Positions 18,176 through 26,506 of a DNA stretch of 64,000 nt are shown piece by piece (position 1 is the first letter of the stretch; every line of letters begins with the position of its first letter). The stretch covers positions 1-64,000 of the forward strand of contig JADFGC010000001.1 in the NCBI GenBank assembly GCA_022567895.1, read 5' to 3'. This DNA is from DRGT01 sp022567895 (GTDB taxonomy: Archaea; Thermoproteota; Nitrososphaeria; Nitrososphaerales; Nitrosopumilaceae). A model generated the notes under the pieces. That model was not told the DNA's origin. It was given only the letters and a program-made list of their open reading frames with translations, and ran no database searches. A program made the position numbers and the translations under genes.

Positions 18176-18855
18176 AAAAACGAATTGTTATCAAGCTTTC
18201 CGGCAGAATTTTCAGCATTGATAATGTCAAAGTATTGAAAGACTATGCAAGATTTCTGGTAAAGATTAGCAAAGTTTGCCAGCCAATTATAGTTGCTGGA
18301 GGAGGAAATATTGCAAGACATTACATCAACCAAGCAAGATCTTCGGGAGCCGATGAATCTAGCTTGGATGAGCTAGGAATTGAGATTTCTCGTCTAAACG
18401 CTCAACTTTTGATTTATGCTCTACAACATAATGCATATCCTCATCCACCAAAAACTTTGCAGGAAGTTCGAATCGCAGTAGACAGTGGAGATATTGTAGT
18501 TACAGGAGGATTGCATCCAGGACACAGCACTAATGGTACGGCAGCACTAATTGCTGAAAAGGTAAAGGCTACAGAGTTTCTCAATGCAACTGATGTTGAT
18601 GGAATTTATGATATGGATCCAAACAAATACAAAAAAGCAAAAAAGTTCAAGCGAATTGATCTAAAATCACTTCGAAAGATGCTTGTCCATGAAGATTCCA
18701 TAGCTGGAAGCTATGATTTAATGGACATTTTAGCCTTGAAAATTATAGAGCGCTCTAAAATCAAAACCCGCATTCTAAAAGCGGACATCAAGTCATTAGA
18801 GATGGCAATCAAAGGTGACTCTGTTGGAACTGAAATAATTTTAAAGAAAAAATAA
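18172..18855 (+). CDS. pyrH: UMP kinase (amino acid kinase fold, archaeal type)
   Basis: 227 residues. VIKLSGRIF at the N-terminus (Lys-Leu-Ser-Gly), VAGGGNIARHYINQAR, the DELGIEISRLNAQLL segment, VTGGLHPGHSTNGTAALIAE, and FLNATDVDGIYDMDPNKY are the hallmarks of archaeal UMP kinases, which phosphorylate UMP to UDP. GTG at 18172 is the start, overlapping the TGA of the HD gene. It belongs to the tmk-HD-pyrH operon and works in pyrimidine supply, as do pyrI and pyrB at about 42-43.5 kb. Length is normal for the archaeal family. Confidence 0.94.
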   Translation: MKKRIVIKLSGRIFSIDNVKVLKDYARFLVKISKVCQPIIVAGGGNIARHYINQARSSGADESSLDELGIEISRLNAQLLIYALQHNAYPHPPKTLQEVRIAVDSGDIVVTGGLHPGHSTNGTAALIAEKVKATEFLNATDVDGIYDMDPNKYKKAKKFKRIDLKSLRKMLVHEDSIAGSYDLMDILALKIIERSKIKTRILKADIKSLEMAIKGDSVGTEIILKKK

Positions 18856-18864
18856 TTTTAGATT

Positions 18865-19212
18865 TTAATTATTTTGAACTGTAGGATATTTTTCCGTCCA
18901 AAGCTCTACATATTCCTCAGAAAATTCTGGAATTCCAGATTCAATTAATTTTTTGAAAATATCTAGAGCCTCTTTTTTTTCTAAAGCCTTTGATTGAGCT
19001 TTTGTCTTGCCATCAGCATCAACTAGAATGGCAGCAAAACCATCAGGAGTTTTAATTACTGCAGCAAGGTCTTCTTCTCCAACTGGAATAAATTTGCCAT
19101 CTACTTTTTTTGTCGTAATTGTTAGCATTCCAAATCCAGCAATATCGAAAATCTTCATTTGAGATTTGTTTGCTCTTTGCTTTCCAATTCTTACTGCCTC
19201 AAAATATTGCAT
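18865..19212 (-). CDS. conserved hypothetical protein
   Basis: 115 residues, no recognised family. The sequence (MQYFEAVRIGKQRANKSQMK, FDIAGFGMLTITTKKVDGKF, AAVIKTPDGFAAILVDADGK) reads as a small soluble alpha/beta protein with a Lys-rich, helical C-terminus (KKEALDIFKKLIESG, SEEYVELWTEKYP). It has no signal peptide, membrane helix or metal cluster. It is convergent with pyrH, 9 bp apart, and has its own promoter region of about 70 bp shared with the next plus-strand gene. The coding frame is clean, with an ATG start at 19212. Confidence 0.6.
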   Translation of the reverse strand: MQYFEAVRIGKQRANKSQMKIFDIAGFGMLTITTKKVDGKFIPVGEEDLAAVIKTPDGFAAILVDADGKTKAQSKALEKKEALDIFKKLIESGIPEFSEEYVELWTEKYPTVQNN

Positions 19213-19282
19213 TGATTACATCAATACATTTTCAGTATAATAATTATCAACATTTAAGAGATGTTCAAGCTTAAATTGAATA

Positions 19283-19828
19283 TTGAATCCGAGAATTTTC
19301 GTTGTTCTAGGAGCTGCTGGGTTTGCAGTTGTTATTGGAATTGTTGCCCTTTCCGGTCAAACATTAATCAGCGATATTTCTGAAGAAGGAATTTTTTCAG
19401 GATCTTCAGACTCTGCAAAAGTTATGCCAATTACCATAGAATTAGAGGATCTATCAATTGTGGAGATTACAGACAAATATGCTGTTCTAGAAATTGAATT
19501 CCTAGTCTCAAATCCAAATTTTAAGTCAGTGATTCTACAATATCTCAAATACGAACTCCTTGAGGATGATGTTCGAGTGTATGTGGGTCAGATTGGTGAA
19601 CGTGCTGCGGGATTTGTTATTGGTTCTAGTTATATCCAAATTTTATCTAAAAGCTCTACTACCCTCTCCGATGAAATTGTCTTAAAAAATACAGGAAACA
19701 CTCCAGAACTTTGGTCTGACTTGACAGAAAACACCGCAAATTGGAAAATCATTGGAGAGGCATTTTTCAATTTGAGCTCCATGACAACAGGCGGCCAAAA
19801 TGAGATTACCTTTGAATTTACCAAGTAA
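19283..19828 (+). CDS. membrane-anchored hypothetical protein, LEA14-like fold possible
   Basis: 181 residues from TTG at 19283. One N-terminal transmembrane helix (VVLGAAGFAVVIGIVALSG) anchors a beta-rich extracellular domain with IELEDLSIVEITDKYAVLEIEFLVSNPNFKSVIL. That phrase resembles LEA14/WHy domains, where a conserved Asn-Pro follows a strand. This similarity is from pattern only. The C-terminus has NWKIIGEAFFNLSSMTTGG, ending in a strand. There is no obvious functional partner, and the gene stands alone between two small genes. Confidence 0.6.
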   Translation: MNPRIFVVLGAAGFAVVIGIVALSGQTLISDISEEGIFSGSSDSAKVMPITIELEDLSIVEITDKYAVLEIEFLVSNPNFKSVILQYLKYELLEDDVRVYVGQIGERAAGFVIGSSYIQILSKSSTTLSDEIVLKNTGNTPELWSDLTENTANWKIIGEAFFNLSSMTTGGQNEITFEFTK

Positions 19829-19933
19829 TCTCCTTGTGGCATTGTATCATAAAATTCAAAAATTATGATTATTTGTTTTTACACGAAATAAATTGCCAAA
19901 GTTATAAATGATTCACAGATTTGATGATTGCTG

Positions 19934-20044
19934 ATGGCAGAAGCAAGTTTGGCCGCATTTGGCTCAGCAATAGGAGTAGCAATTGCACTAGCAGTTGTAT
20001 GCTTTGCACTACGTGGCAAAGGACATCCAGAACCACTAGATTAG
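19934..20044 (+). CDS. 36-residue single-helix membrane peptide
   Basis: ATG at 19934 opens a 36-codon frame encoding MAEASLAAFGSAIGVAIALA and continuing VVCFALRGKGHPEPLD, then TAG. One Ala/Gly-rich helix with a GxxxA-like face is followed by a short basic tail. A TATA-like AT-rich stretch (GTTATAAATGATT, about 19901-19913) lies about 25-30 bp upstream, and a perfect hairpin follows the stop, so the gene is a self-contained transcription unit. The Ala-Phe-Gly-Ser-Ala-Ile-Gly string resembles one helix of an ATPase proteolipid, but no acidic ion-binding residue is present. Function unknown. Confidence 0.6.
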   Translation: MAEASLAAFGSAIGVAIALAVVCFALRGKGHPEPLD

Positions 20045-20045
20045 T

Positions 20046-20063
20046 AAAGGAAAAATTTCCTTT
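20046..20063. terminator. perfect 8-bp hairpin between convergent genes
   Basis: AAAGGAAA (20046-20053), a 2-nt AA loop and TTTCCTTT (20056-20063) form a perfect inverted repeat just after the small membrane peptide gene and before the end of the minus-strand nuclease-fold gene. A T-rich run (ATATTTTTC) follows on the plus strand. It probably acts as a terminator in both directions. Confidence 0.5.
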
Positions 20064-20076
20064 CACAATATTTTTC

Positions 20077-20718
20077 TTACTTGTTAAAACCAACTAGGTC
20101 TTTTATTGATATTGATTTTGCAATCTTTTGTTTAATGTAACACCTTTCGTAATATTGACAGGTAGAGCATTCATCTGATGGTTCTAAAATTGGAACCTTT
20201 TTCTCCTTTAGAAGATCATGAAGAACTCTGGCTCGTCTTACAACTTCCTCGAACATTTTTTTGCCCCTTGACAAGGAAAAAGAGGTCTCTTTTCCATCTC
20301 CAGTAAGATACACTATGAGTCCTTCTGTCTTGTCAAAAATCCACATACATGTATTAAGGTACAGTAAATCACGAGCAATTGGATTCTCTGGTAGTGTGTT
20401 TGCAGAACGTAAAACAAAGACCACTTCATCAATTATCATATCTGTCTGTCCTTTGAGCTTTAGATCATCAATTTCAAATTCTCCAGTTTTAGAGCCATAA
20501 CCCTTGCTTCTAAGTAGGCCTCCAACTAAATCTACAAAACTAGTTCTATCAATCTCTTCTGGCTCTACTCTATCATAGTATGAACGTCTGAGACATCTGA
20601 CAACTTCATCTAGATGAATTGTTTTGATATCGTTTGCATCAATTTGTAGTTCGACCTGCTTTCCAATCGAATCTATGGCAGTTTTTATGAGTTTCCTATA
20701 GTCTCTATCTCCCATCAT
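20077..20718 (-). CDS. RecB/Cas4-like PD-(D/E)XK fold protein with Fe-S cysteines, catalytic site degenerate
   Basis: 213 residues. The layout follows Cas4/RecB-type nucleases: one Cys in an N-terminal helix (EVVRCLRRSYYDR, about residue 40), a core strand pair, and three Cys near the C-terminus (DECSTCQYYERCYI, about 185-196), the four-cysteine 4Fe-4S arrangement. In the core, LKLKGQTDMIIDEVVFVLRSANTLPENP aligns with G-x-x-D...E-x-K-t of active enzymes. The Asp is present, but the E-x-K position reads V-L-R, so nuclease activity is doubtful. It could be a structural DNA-binding relative. No cas genes are nearby. The start used is ATG at 20718; a second ATG follows directly. Confidence 0.65.
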   Translation of the reverse strand: MMGDRDYRKLIKTAIDSIGKQVELQIDANDIKTIHLDEVVRCLRRSYYDRVEPEEIDRTSFVDLVGGLLRSKGYGSKTGEFEIDDLKLKGQTDMIIDEVVFVLRSANTLPENPIARDLLYLNTCMWIFDKTEGLIVYLTGDGKETSFSLSRGKKMFEEVVRRARVLHDLLKEKKVPILEPSDECSTCQYYERCYIKQKIAKSISIKDLVGFNK

Positions 20719-20802
20719 GGTAAATCACCAATCTCATGAATCTTCATAAATTTGCTCATCGCCCAGCCTCCTCCAAGTGCTGATTTTAATGTTATCGAAA
20801 TA

Positions 20803-21468
20803 TCAACTGAGTTTTTTTAGCAAATCTATGGTTTTCTCTTTATCTGCTTTTGACAAGTTTGAAAAGGCCTCTAGTATTTCCTTTTGAACTTGAAGGCTTT
20901 CATCAGAAACACTCTTCAAATTTGCAAAAGTAAATGGAAGCAAATTTTCAAATTTTCCTTCACAAAATGCTCTCACATATTTTTCAAATAAAGAAAAGGT
21001 GAATTTTGGAGAAATTTTTGAGAGTTTTAGAATAATTCCCTGAAATTCCTTTTCTTGTGAATTTGAATATGAAAAAAACTTATCCAAAAGAGTATGTCTA
21101 TCTTTAATCTCTTTGATTGACAACGCCACTAACACCCCACTCTGAGTTAGTTTATAGTATGGAATTCCTTTTTCCTGAAGTGCCTTTGGACCACGCCTTA
21201 ATGGCAAGCGACCCTCCTCCTCAACAAGTTTTAGTGGAATGAGAATTTCATCCAAATCTCGAAAAACTCCAGAATAGAGATTCTTCCAAATTAATCCATT
21301 CTTGTCTGCAATCCTTTGAGAAAGTGACGTCCTTGTTTTTTCAGTGGGACTTTCTTGAGTAGCTAATGCTATGATTATGGATCTCTGTCTTGTTGCTTCA
21401 CCAGTAAGCTGTTGATTTTTGGTTTTGAAGGTATCAAAAATTGCTAGTTTTGAAGGATCTGATTTCAA
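20803..21468 (-). CDS. hypothetical protein with winged-helix-like N-terminal half
   Basis: 221 residues. Residues about 25-115 (RQRSIIIALATQESPTEKTR, LIWKNLYSGVFRDLDEILIP, GIPYYKLTQSGVLVALSI) read like a winged helix: a helix-rich start, then a phrase of the form yyxLTxxGxxxA common at the end of archaeal wHTH domains. The C-terminal half is helical and charged, ending KADKEKTIDLLKKLS. No named family is recognised. It lies about 85 bp upstream of the Cas4-like gene on the same strand and 177 bp from the divergent amt start, so a role in regulating amt is possible but untested. Confidence 0.6.
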   Translation of the reverse strand: MKSDPSKLAIFDTFKTKNQQLTGEATRQRSIIIALATQESPTEKTRTSLSQRIADKNGLIWKNLYSGVFRDLDEILIPLKLVEEEGRLPLRRGPKALQEKGIPYYKLTQSGVLVALSIKEIKDRHTLLDKFFSYSNSQEKEFQGIILKLSKISPKFTFSLFEKYVRAFCEGKFENLLPFTFANLKSVSDESLQVQKEILEAFSNLSKADKEKTIDLLKKLS

Positions 21469-21645
21469 ATTAATCCCCTCAAAACCTCTAACTGCCTTAT
21501 TCTACCACTACTTTTAGGTTCAAAACTTTGTGACATAATTTTCATATTCTATGTTAGTATCTTATATTAAGGAAATATAATAAGTTACACTGCTATCGCT
21601 TTAAAAATCTCTATGCTTATATCCTTTCCAAATTTCATGCAAATA

Positions 21646-23208
21646 ATGAATTCTAGGAACCGCAAGTATGCAATCTTACTTGTAGTTACAGTAGCTATTA
21701 CAGCAACTGGCGCAATGTCTCAAGCATTTGCGCAACAGATTTCCGATGGTATGGACGGATATGTCTTAGGTACCAGTGGAATCTACACTGGAAATCCAAA
21801 CGAATGTTGGTATGATGACGGCGAAGGAGGCATGTTGCCCTGTAGAATTGATACAGGTGACACAGCATGGATTCTTGCAGCATCATCACTTGTACTTTTC
21901 ATGACTCCTGGTGTTGCATTCTACTATGGCGGATTAGCCAGATCAAAGAACGCAGTAAACGTCATTGGAATGGTCTTCATCGTAATGGGTTTGATGTCAT
22001 GGCAATGGGTAGCATGGGGTTATACCCTCGCATTTGGACCCGTTGATAATGATGCAAACTTGTACATGGGCGCTTTAGATTACGTTGGTTTTAACCAAGT
22101 CTCTGCTTGGGCACCACTTGGTGAGCTAGGTCTATGTACTGACACGTGGTCCGCTGCATATCAAATGCAAGTCTTCCCTGAAGAAGAGATATGTAGTGTA
22201 GGCTGGCCAGGAACTGTTCCGCATCAAATGTTTGCAATGTTCCAGTTAACATTCGCAATTATCACACCAGCTCTAATTGTTGGTGGACTAATTGACAGAA
22301 TGAAGTTCAGTGCTCTAATTATCTTCATCCTACTTTGGGGAACGTTCGTTTACGATCCAATTGCCCACTGGGTATGGGGTGGCGGATTTATTGGAGGAGG
22401 ACCACTAGACCTTGATCCGGATCTATCGCCGAGCTATGCACTTGACTTTGCAGGTGGTACTGTCGTACACGTTACTTCAGGATTTGCTGCACTTGCAGGT
22501 GCGTTAGTTTTAGGCCGAAGACTAGGATATGGAAAGGTTCCAATGGAAGCACACAACGTACCGATGTGTGTCCTTGGTGCCTGTATACTCTGGTTTGGAT
22601 GGTTTGGATTTAACGCAGGTAGTGAAGTAATGGTTGATGGTATTACAGTAAGCGCTTGGACAGTGACAAACACTGCTACAGGTGTTGCATCTGTAACATG
22701 GTTACTCATGTCATGGGCTTACACAGGAAAACCAAGCATCATTGGTGCTGCAACAGGAGCTGTTGCAGGATTGGTAGCAATCACACCAGCGTCTGGTTGG
22801 GTAGGACCTATGGCGGCAATAATCATTGGTATTGCAGCTGGAACCGTTTGTTATGCATGTGTTGCATTCAAGAATGCACGAAGATGGGACGACGCACTCG
22901 ATGTATGGGCAGTACACGGAATGGGTGGTTTCACTGGCGCAGTTCTAACTGGAACACTAGCTAGTCCACACGTTTGGGATACCGGTGATGGTATCGGTGC
23001 ATGGACTGGAACACCAGAAGGTTATGAACAACAAGCAATCAACATTATTGGTGCTTTGATGTCTGTAGCCTATACATTTGGTATGACACTTGTAATACTG
23101 AAAATAATGGATACCATATGGCCTGGTGGAATTAGAGTCACTCCTAAGGAAGAGGAGATTGGACTCGATCTCGCACAACACGGAGAAAGAGCATACGTCA
23201 ACGAATAG
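21646..23208 (+). CDS. amt: ammonium transporter (Amt/Mep/Rh family)
   Basis: About 520 residues. A signal peptide (MNSRNRKYAILLVVTVAITA, cleaved near SQAFAQ) precedes eleven predicted membrane helices. The Amt pore residues are visible: Asp and first His in DFAGGTVVHVTSG (D plus 8 gives H, as D160/H168 in AmtB) and the second His in DVWAVHGMGGFTG (H318 equivalent). An extra extracellular insert with two Cys (LGLCTDTWSAAY...EEEICSVGW) is typical of thaumarchaeal Amt. The ATG at 21646 was chosen because it begins the signal peptide; ATGs at 21613 and 21637 are in frame. It imports ammonium, the energy and nitrogen source of these archaea. No GlnK gene is adjacent. Confidence 0.96.
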   Translation: MNSRNRKYAILLVVTVAITATGAMSQAFAQQISDGMDGYVLGTSGIYTGNPNECWYDDGEGGMLPCRIDTGDTAWILAASSLVLFMTPGVAFYYGGLARSKNAVNVIGMVFIVMGLMSWQWVAWGYTLAFGPVDNDANLYMGALDYVGFNQVSAWAPLGELGLCTDTWSAAYQMQVFPEEEICSVGWPGTVPHQMFAMFQLTFAIITPALIVGGLIDRMKFSALIIFILLWGTFVYDPIAHWVWGGGFIGGGPLDLDPDLSPSYALDFAGGTVVHVTSGFAALAGALVLGRRLGYGKVPMEAHNVPMCVLGACILWFGWFGFNAGSEVMVDGITVSAWTVTNTATGVASVTWLLMSWAYTGKPSIIGAATGAVAGLVAITPASGWVGPMAAIIIGIAAGTVCYACVAFKNARRWDDALDVWAVHGMGGFTGAVLTGTLASPHVWDTGDGIGAWTGTPEGYEQQAINIIGALMSVAYTFGMTLVILKIMDTIWPGGIRVTPKEEEIGLDLAQHGERAYVNE

Positions 23209-23234
23209 GAAATTCCTTCCTTTTTCTTTTTTTT
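23207..23234 (+). terminator. hairpin plus T-run after amt
   Basis: AGGAA (23207-23211), a 5-nt loop and TTCCT (23217-23221) are followed by TTTTTCTTTTTTTT, directly after the amt stop codon. This is an archaeal T-rich terminator with a weak stem, suited to a highly expressed gene. Confidence 0.55.
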
Positions 23235-23300
23235 AAATTTCCTAAAGATAATTTTCTAAAAAAACAAATGAATTTACATTCGAGTATCATTTGTTGATTC

Positions 23301-24074
23301 GTGATAATTCAAACAAAAGAACTTGAGCAAATTCTAAACGAGTCAAACCTTGTTTTGATTGACACAAGATCATACAAGGAATATTCTGAGAATCATATTC
23401 CTGGTGCAATAAACTTGGACCTTTTTGCATTTCACTGGTTTGATACATCAAAGAAAGGAATTGAGAACTTTAATGCCCAAACCACAGACTTGTTCTCATT
23501 TGTTGGTATAACTAACGAAAAAAAAGTAGTATTCTATGATGATGTGTCTGGAATCCTGGCAGCTAGAGGAGTTTGGATGCTACTTTATTTTTCACATCCT
23601 CAGGTTTTCATGTTAGATGGCGGAATTCAAAAATGGAAAAGCGAAAATCTTCCAACTGAAACAAAAACAAATCCATTCAAGCAAGCAAAATTTTCTGGTA
23701 AGACAAATGATGAGATTCTTGTTGGCTATGAATATCTCAAAGATAACTTGGATAGAGTAAAAATCATTGATGCAAGATCAAAAGAAGAATTTGATGGTAC
23801 AGTAGTTCGAGCTGCTCAAAAAGGCCATATTCCTAGCGCAGTAAATGTTGATTGGAATTTGAATATAACAAATGATGGAACTTTGAAAAATGAAAAAGAG
23901 CTTTCTCAATTGTATCCATTTTCAAAAGATGATGAAATAGTAACATACTGCCAAGGAGCTTACAGGGCCGCAAACACGTTTGTTGCATTAAAAAAACTTG
24001 GATTCAAAAATGTTAGAGTTTATTTAGGATCTTGGGGAGAATGGGGAAATAGATTAGAACTTCCTGTAGAATAA
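23301..24074 (+). CDS. sulfurtransferase with two rhodanese domains
   Basis: 257 residues, the usual length of thiosulfate/3-mercaptopyruvate sulfurtransferases. The first rhodanese domain (about 1-120) has LIDTRSYKEYSENHIPGAINL but no catalytic Cys in its loop (FYDDVSGILAARGVWML). The second (about 145-257) has IIDARSKEEFDGT, GHIPSAVNVDW and the active-site loop VTYCQGAYRAANTFVAL with the catalytic Cys. The loop CQGAYRA differs from both the CRKGVT of rhodanese and the CGSGVTA of mercaptopyruvate sulfurtransferase, so the donor is uncertain. GTG start at 23301. It is a single gene downstream of amt. Confidence 0.9.
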   Translation: MIIQTKELEQILNESNLVLIDTRSYKEYSENHIPGAINLDLFAFHWFDTSKKGIENFNAQTTDLFSFVGITNEKKVVFYDDVSGILAARGVWMLLYFSHPQVFMLDGGIQKWKSENLPTETKTNPFKQAKFSGKTNDEILVGYEYLKDNLDRVKIIDARSKEEFDGTVVRAAQKGHIPSAVNVDWNLNITNDGTLKNEKELSQLYPFSKDDEIVTYCQGAYRAANTFVALKKLGFKNVRVYLGSWGEWGNRLELPVE

Positions 24075-24106
24075 TTCAACAACAGAAATCCTTTATGAGA
24101 ATTTAT

Positions 24107-24508
24107 CTAAAAATTTAATTGACGAGGCTCCGTTTCATAGTCTTCAGGATCCGCATATTTTTCTCGCAATTTGCAAACATCATCAATTATTTTAAAAGGT
24201 TCTAGATCAGGCTCTGTACTTATCATTAGTATACCCTTTTCTCCACAAGGCATCGTAAGACGATTAATTTTAGGATATTTTGTCATGGTGTAGATTGGTG
24301 TTCCAATTAGATCTGAAGAATGTAGACGAGTCTTCCACCTTGCATACCCATGTATTAACGAGTCTTTTGTTTGTTGATCGGTAAATATTTTTTTAATTCC
24401 TTCTTGCATCTTATAATATATTTCACCACTTATCGTGTTGTAGACTCCGGCAAATCGTATCTTTGGATTGCTTTTGACAATCTCGCTGCAGAACTTATTG
24501 TAGTCCAT
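24107..24508 (-). CDS. conserved thaumarchaeal hypothetical protein
   Basis: 133 residues, starting MDYNKFCSEIVKSNPKIRFA. The sequence (GVYNTISGEIYYKMQEGIKK, DSLIHGYARWKTRLHSSDLI, YTMTKYPKINRLTMPCGEKG, ILMISTEPDLEPFKIIDDVC) has the alternating helix-strand pattern of a roadblock- or profilin-like sensor fold. I recall similar short proteins being abundant in Nitrosopumilus-type genomes (DUF6659-type annotation), but the assignment is from memory. No catalytic motif is visible. It is monocistronic, just downstream of the first ATPase operon on the same strand and convergent with the sulfurtransferase. Confidence 0.6.
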   Translation of the reverse strand: MDYNKFCSEIVKSNPKIRFAGVYNTISGEIYYKMQEGIKKIFTDQQTKDSLIHGYARWKTRLHSSDLIGTPIYTMTKYPKINRLTMPCGEKGILMISTEPDLEPFKIIDDVCKLREKYADPEDYETEPRQLNF

Positions 24509-24555
24509 GGATTTTTTTAATGTCTCAAGTGCTTATTAAGAATTATTCCTTGAGG

Positions 24556-24915
24556 TTATGCCTTCAAAACAGTTGACACAACATGGTCAACTGCCTCGTC
24601 AAACTTGTCGCCTATCTTTTTTTGTACATTTTTTAGGTTTTCATCACCTTCGGTAGCTATTTTTTGAGATTCTGATTTGGCTTTCTCACGTGACTGTGCT
24701 ATAATTGATTCCGCTTCTTTAGTTGCCATTTCAGTTACCTGTTCTCGCAATTTGTCAATTTCTTTCAGAGCCTTTTGATTTAGCTGATTCTTCATATCTG
24801 CTAGTTTTTCATTTAGGGAATCAATGTTAGACTCTAATCCCGATAAAGCTTTGATTATGTCATCAACTTTTGCAGGAGCAGTTGTAGTAGCTGGGATTTC
24901 TTCGGTAGCTGTCAT
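24556..24915 (-). CDS. atpH: A-type ATPase subunit H (peripheral stalk), set 1
   Basis: About 119 residues from ATG at 24915 (MTATEEIPATTTAPAKVDDI); an upstream in-frame ATG at 24939 is less likely. It is almost wholly alpha-helical coiled coil, with heptad-like ALSGLESNIDSLNEKLADMK and ELREQVTEMATKEAESIIAQ and the typical AREKAKSESQKIATEG-like segment. With subunit E it forms the peripheral stalk that holds the A3B3 head against the rotor. It is the last gene of the minus-strand ATPase set and is separated from C by about 90 bp. A second H gene is in set 2 at 39619. Confidence 0.85.
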   Translation of the reverse strand: MTATEEIPATTTAPAKVDDIIKALSGLESNIDSLNEKLADMKNQLNQKALKEIDKLREQVTEMATKEAESIIAQSREKAKSESQKIATEGDENLKNVQKKIGDKFDEAVDHVVSTVLKA

Positions 24916-25004
24916 TTTTTTAGAACCCTTAAATTTCAATGCAGATCATGCTTTCAAATCCATTAATTAAATCCTTCAATTATGATGGGAGTAAAATTAT
25001 CAAG

Positions 25005-26048
25005 TTATTCTATAGTGATAATCTTTGACATTGTAATTTGAGGATCAATCTTTTGTTGTACTGCATATGCAATTGCGGACAGGTTCCTCACCTCAAAAGT
25101 AGTCAACTTCAAAATTCCAATTACGTTAGACAAGCTAAACATTTTCGTAAACGTTCTATTCACTGTTCTGAAAATTTCAAGCTCGAATGATCTTTCAAAC
25201 TGTGAAATAGCTTCTATAGGAACTTTTGTTTCTGGGATCATTTCCTTATAGTATGTATTTTCTAGTTCACCAAATGCATCCGCTACGGATTCCATCGCAC
25301 AAAGTCTAACTATCAAGTCTCTTGAAACTGTTGAAGTGTAAGCTACTATAAGGTCCAGTATTTGTTGTTCTTCTAACCCCCAGAATTTTCCTCTAAGCGT
25401 ACTAAGCAAATTGAAAAAGTCAATATCCATTCTTATCAAGGGAACAACATCTCTTTCTCCAGACCTTTTCATCGCTGTACCTAATTGTTTGTAGAATATT
25501 TTTTCAAAATAGATGTCAAACACTTGCACATCCTTTTTTTCATTATAAAGTGCAACTGCTTTTGCAACTTCATCCCCAAATTCACTTGAAGCTAAACTTG
25601 ATGCAGCTTCCTCTATATCTTTTGCAACAAGAGCCTTGACAATTATGTCACGACGTCCAATTAGTTCTTCGGCTCGTAGATTTATCCGAGATTCGATCTG
25701 TTCAGATGGTATACCCAAAACTTTTCCTTTGAATATGAGTTTTAAATTCCAAATTAATAACTTAAGATAATACGCTTTCAAAACAGCTGACCCGCCTACA
25801 GATTTACCAAGAGAGTAGTGGACTTCTGCAAGACGACTTCTTAAGAGAGCTTCTATTTTTTCTGGTGTAAAGGGTGTTGTAAGCTTAGAAATAGAGTCAG
25901 CATAAGCAGTATTTTTTATTCTTGTTACGAGCTCATCTAGGTCTCTTGACTCAGCCAAAGTTTGAAGTTCTTTTTTTGAAAGTAATTTTCCACGTGCACT
26001 AAACGATTTTACAGAAGAAAATACTTTTTGAGGACCACCAATACCCAA
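25005..26048 (-). CDS. atpC: A-type ATPase subunit C (central-stalk cap, V-ATPase d homologue), set 1
   Basis: 347 residues, helical, with repeated three-helix units. Recognisable segments are SARGKLLSKKELQTLAESRD, EALLRSRLAEVHYSLGK, LKAYYLKLLIWNLKLIFKGK and DIDFFNLLSTLRGKFWGL. The subunit sits between the central shaft (D) and the proteolipid ring. It is preceded by a 16-bp promoter-like motif at 26071-26086 that also precedes subunit E of this set, so it may be transcribed separately from the K gene upstream. Its set 2 counterpart at 34232 is clearly divergent in sequence. Confidence 0.92.
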   Translation of the reverse strand: MGIGGPQKVFSSVKSFSARGKLLSKKELQTLAESRDLDELVTRIKNTAYADSISKLTTPFTPEKIEALLRSRLAEVHYSLGKSVGGSAVLKAYYLKLLIWNLKLIFKGKVLGIPSEQIESRINLRAEELIGRRDIIVKALVAKDIEEAASSLASSEFGDEVAKAVALYNEKKDVQVFDIYFEKIFYKQLGTAMKRSGERDVVPLIRMDIDFFNLLSTLRGKFWGLEEQQILDLIVAYTSTVSRDLIVRLCAMESVADAFGELENTYYKEMIPETKVPIEAISQFERSFELEIFRTVNRTFTKMFSLSNVIGILKLTTFEVRNLSAIAYAVQQKIDPQITMSKIITIE

Positions 26049-26070
26049 TTCCTTTAGACTTGATGAATGA

Positions 26071-26086
26071 GGATTTTAATGTTTAG
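26071..26086 (-). promoter_or_regulatory. 16-bp promoter-like motif upstream of subunit C
   Basis: On the minus strand CTAAACATTAAAATCC lies 22 bp before the ATG of the C gene. The identical 16 bases occur 21 bp before the ATG of subunit E (31054-31069). The AT core and distance suit a TATA/BRE box for leaderless transcripts. The rest of the gap to the K gene (26087-26155) is AT-rich with nothing else recognised. Confidence 0.55.
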
Positions 26087-26155
26087 TGAATACTTTTAAT
26101 TGGATGTATAATTACTTTCACAAAATAAATTTTCAAACTAAATTTTTTTGGTAAC

Positions 26156-26458
26156 TTATTGTCCCAAGATGATAAACATCATTACTATACCATAGATAGC
26201 AATTGATTCTACCATTCCGATAAAGATGAAAACTTTTGATTGTAGTGCTGGGTTTTCGCTGATTACTGCAAGACCTGCAGAACCTACATAACCTAATCCA
26301 ATACCTGCACCTAGTGCAGCAAGACCAAATGCAAAACCAGCACCTAACACTTTCATGTCTCCAGAAGCAGAAGATTCTACTTCTTCCTGACCGTAAACAT
26401 TTGTAAAACCTAAAACTAATACCGAAAGGATTCCAATTACGAAAACAAGGTACCTCAT
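26156..26458 (-). CDS. atpK: A-type ATPase proteolipid subunit K (c ring), set 1
   Basis: About 100 residues from ATG at 26458 (MRYLVFVIGILSVLVLGFTN); a 26479 start is in frame, but an AT box near 26490 (TGATTTAAATATAG on the minus strand) better fits 26458. A signal-peptide-like segment ending VYGQ precedes one helical hairpin: helix 1 LGAGFAFGLAALGAGIGLGY, loop ISENPALQ, and helix 2 IFIGMVESIAIYGIVMMFII with the ion-carrying Glu in VES. Where sodium rings such as NtpK have Gln in helix 1, this protein has Leu, so proton translocation is inferred. It is transcribed from its own upstream gap. Confidence 0.9.
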   Translation of the reverse strand: MRYLVFVIGILSVLVLGFTNVYGQEEVESSASGDMKVLGAGFAFGLAALGAGIGLGYVGSAGLAVISENPALQSKVFIFIGMVESIAIYGIVMMFIILGQ

Positions 26459-26506
26459 TGGTATCAGTTTAACGTTCATAGACTATATTTAAATCATAAT
26501 ATGATT

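Noticed and set aside
22434..23181. Minus-strand and alternative-frame open frames in amt
   Set aside because: They overlap a certain Amt coding sequence, and their products are Cys/Ser-rich or low-complexity shadows.
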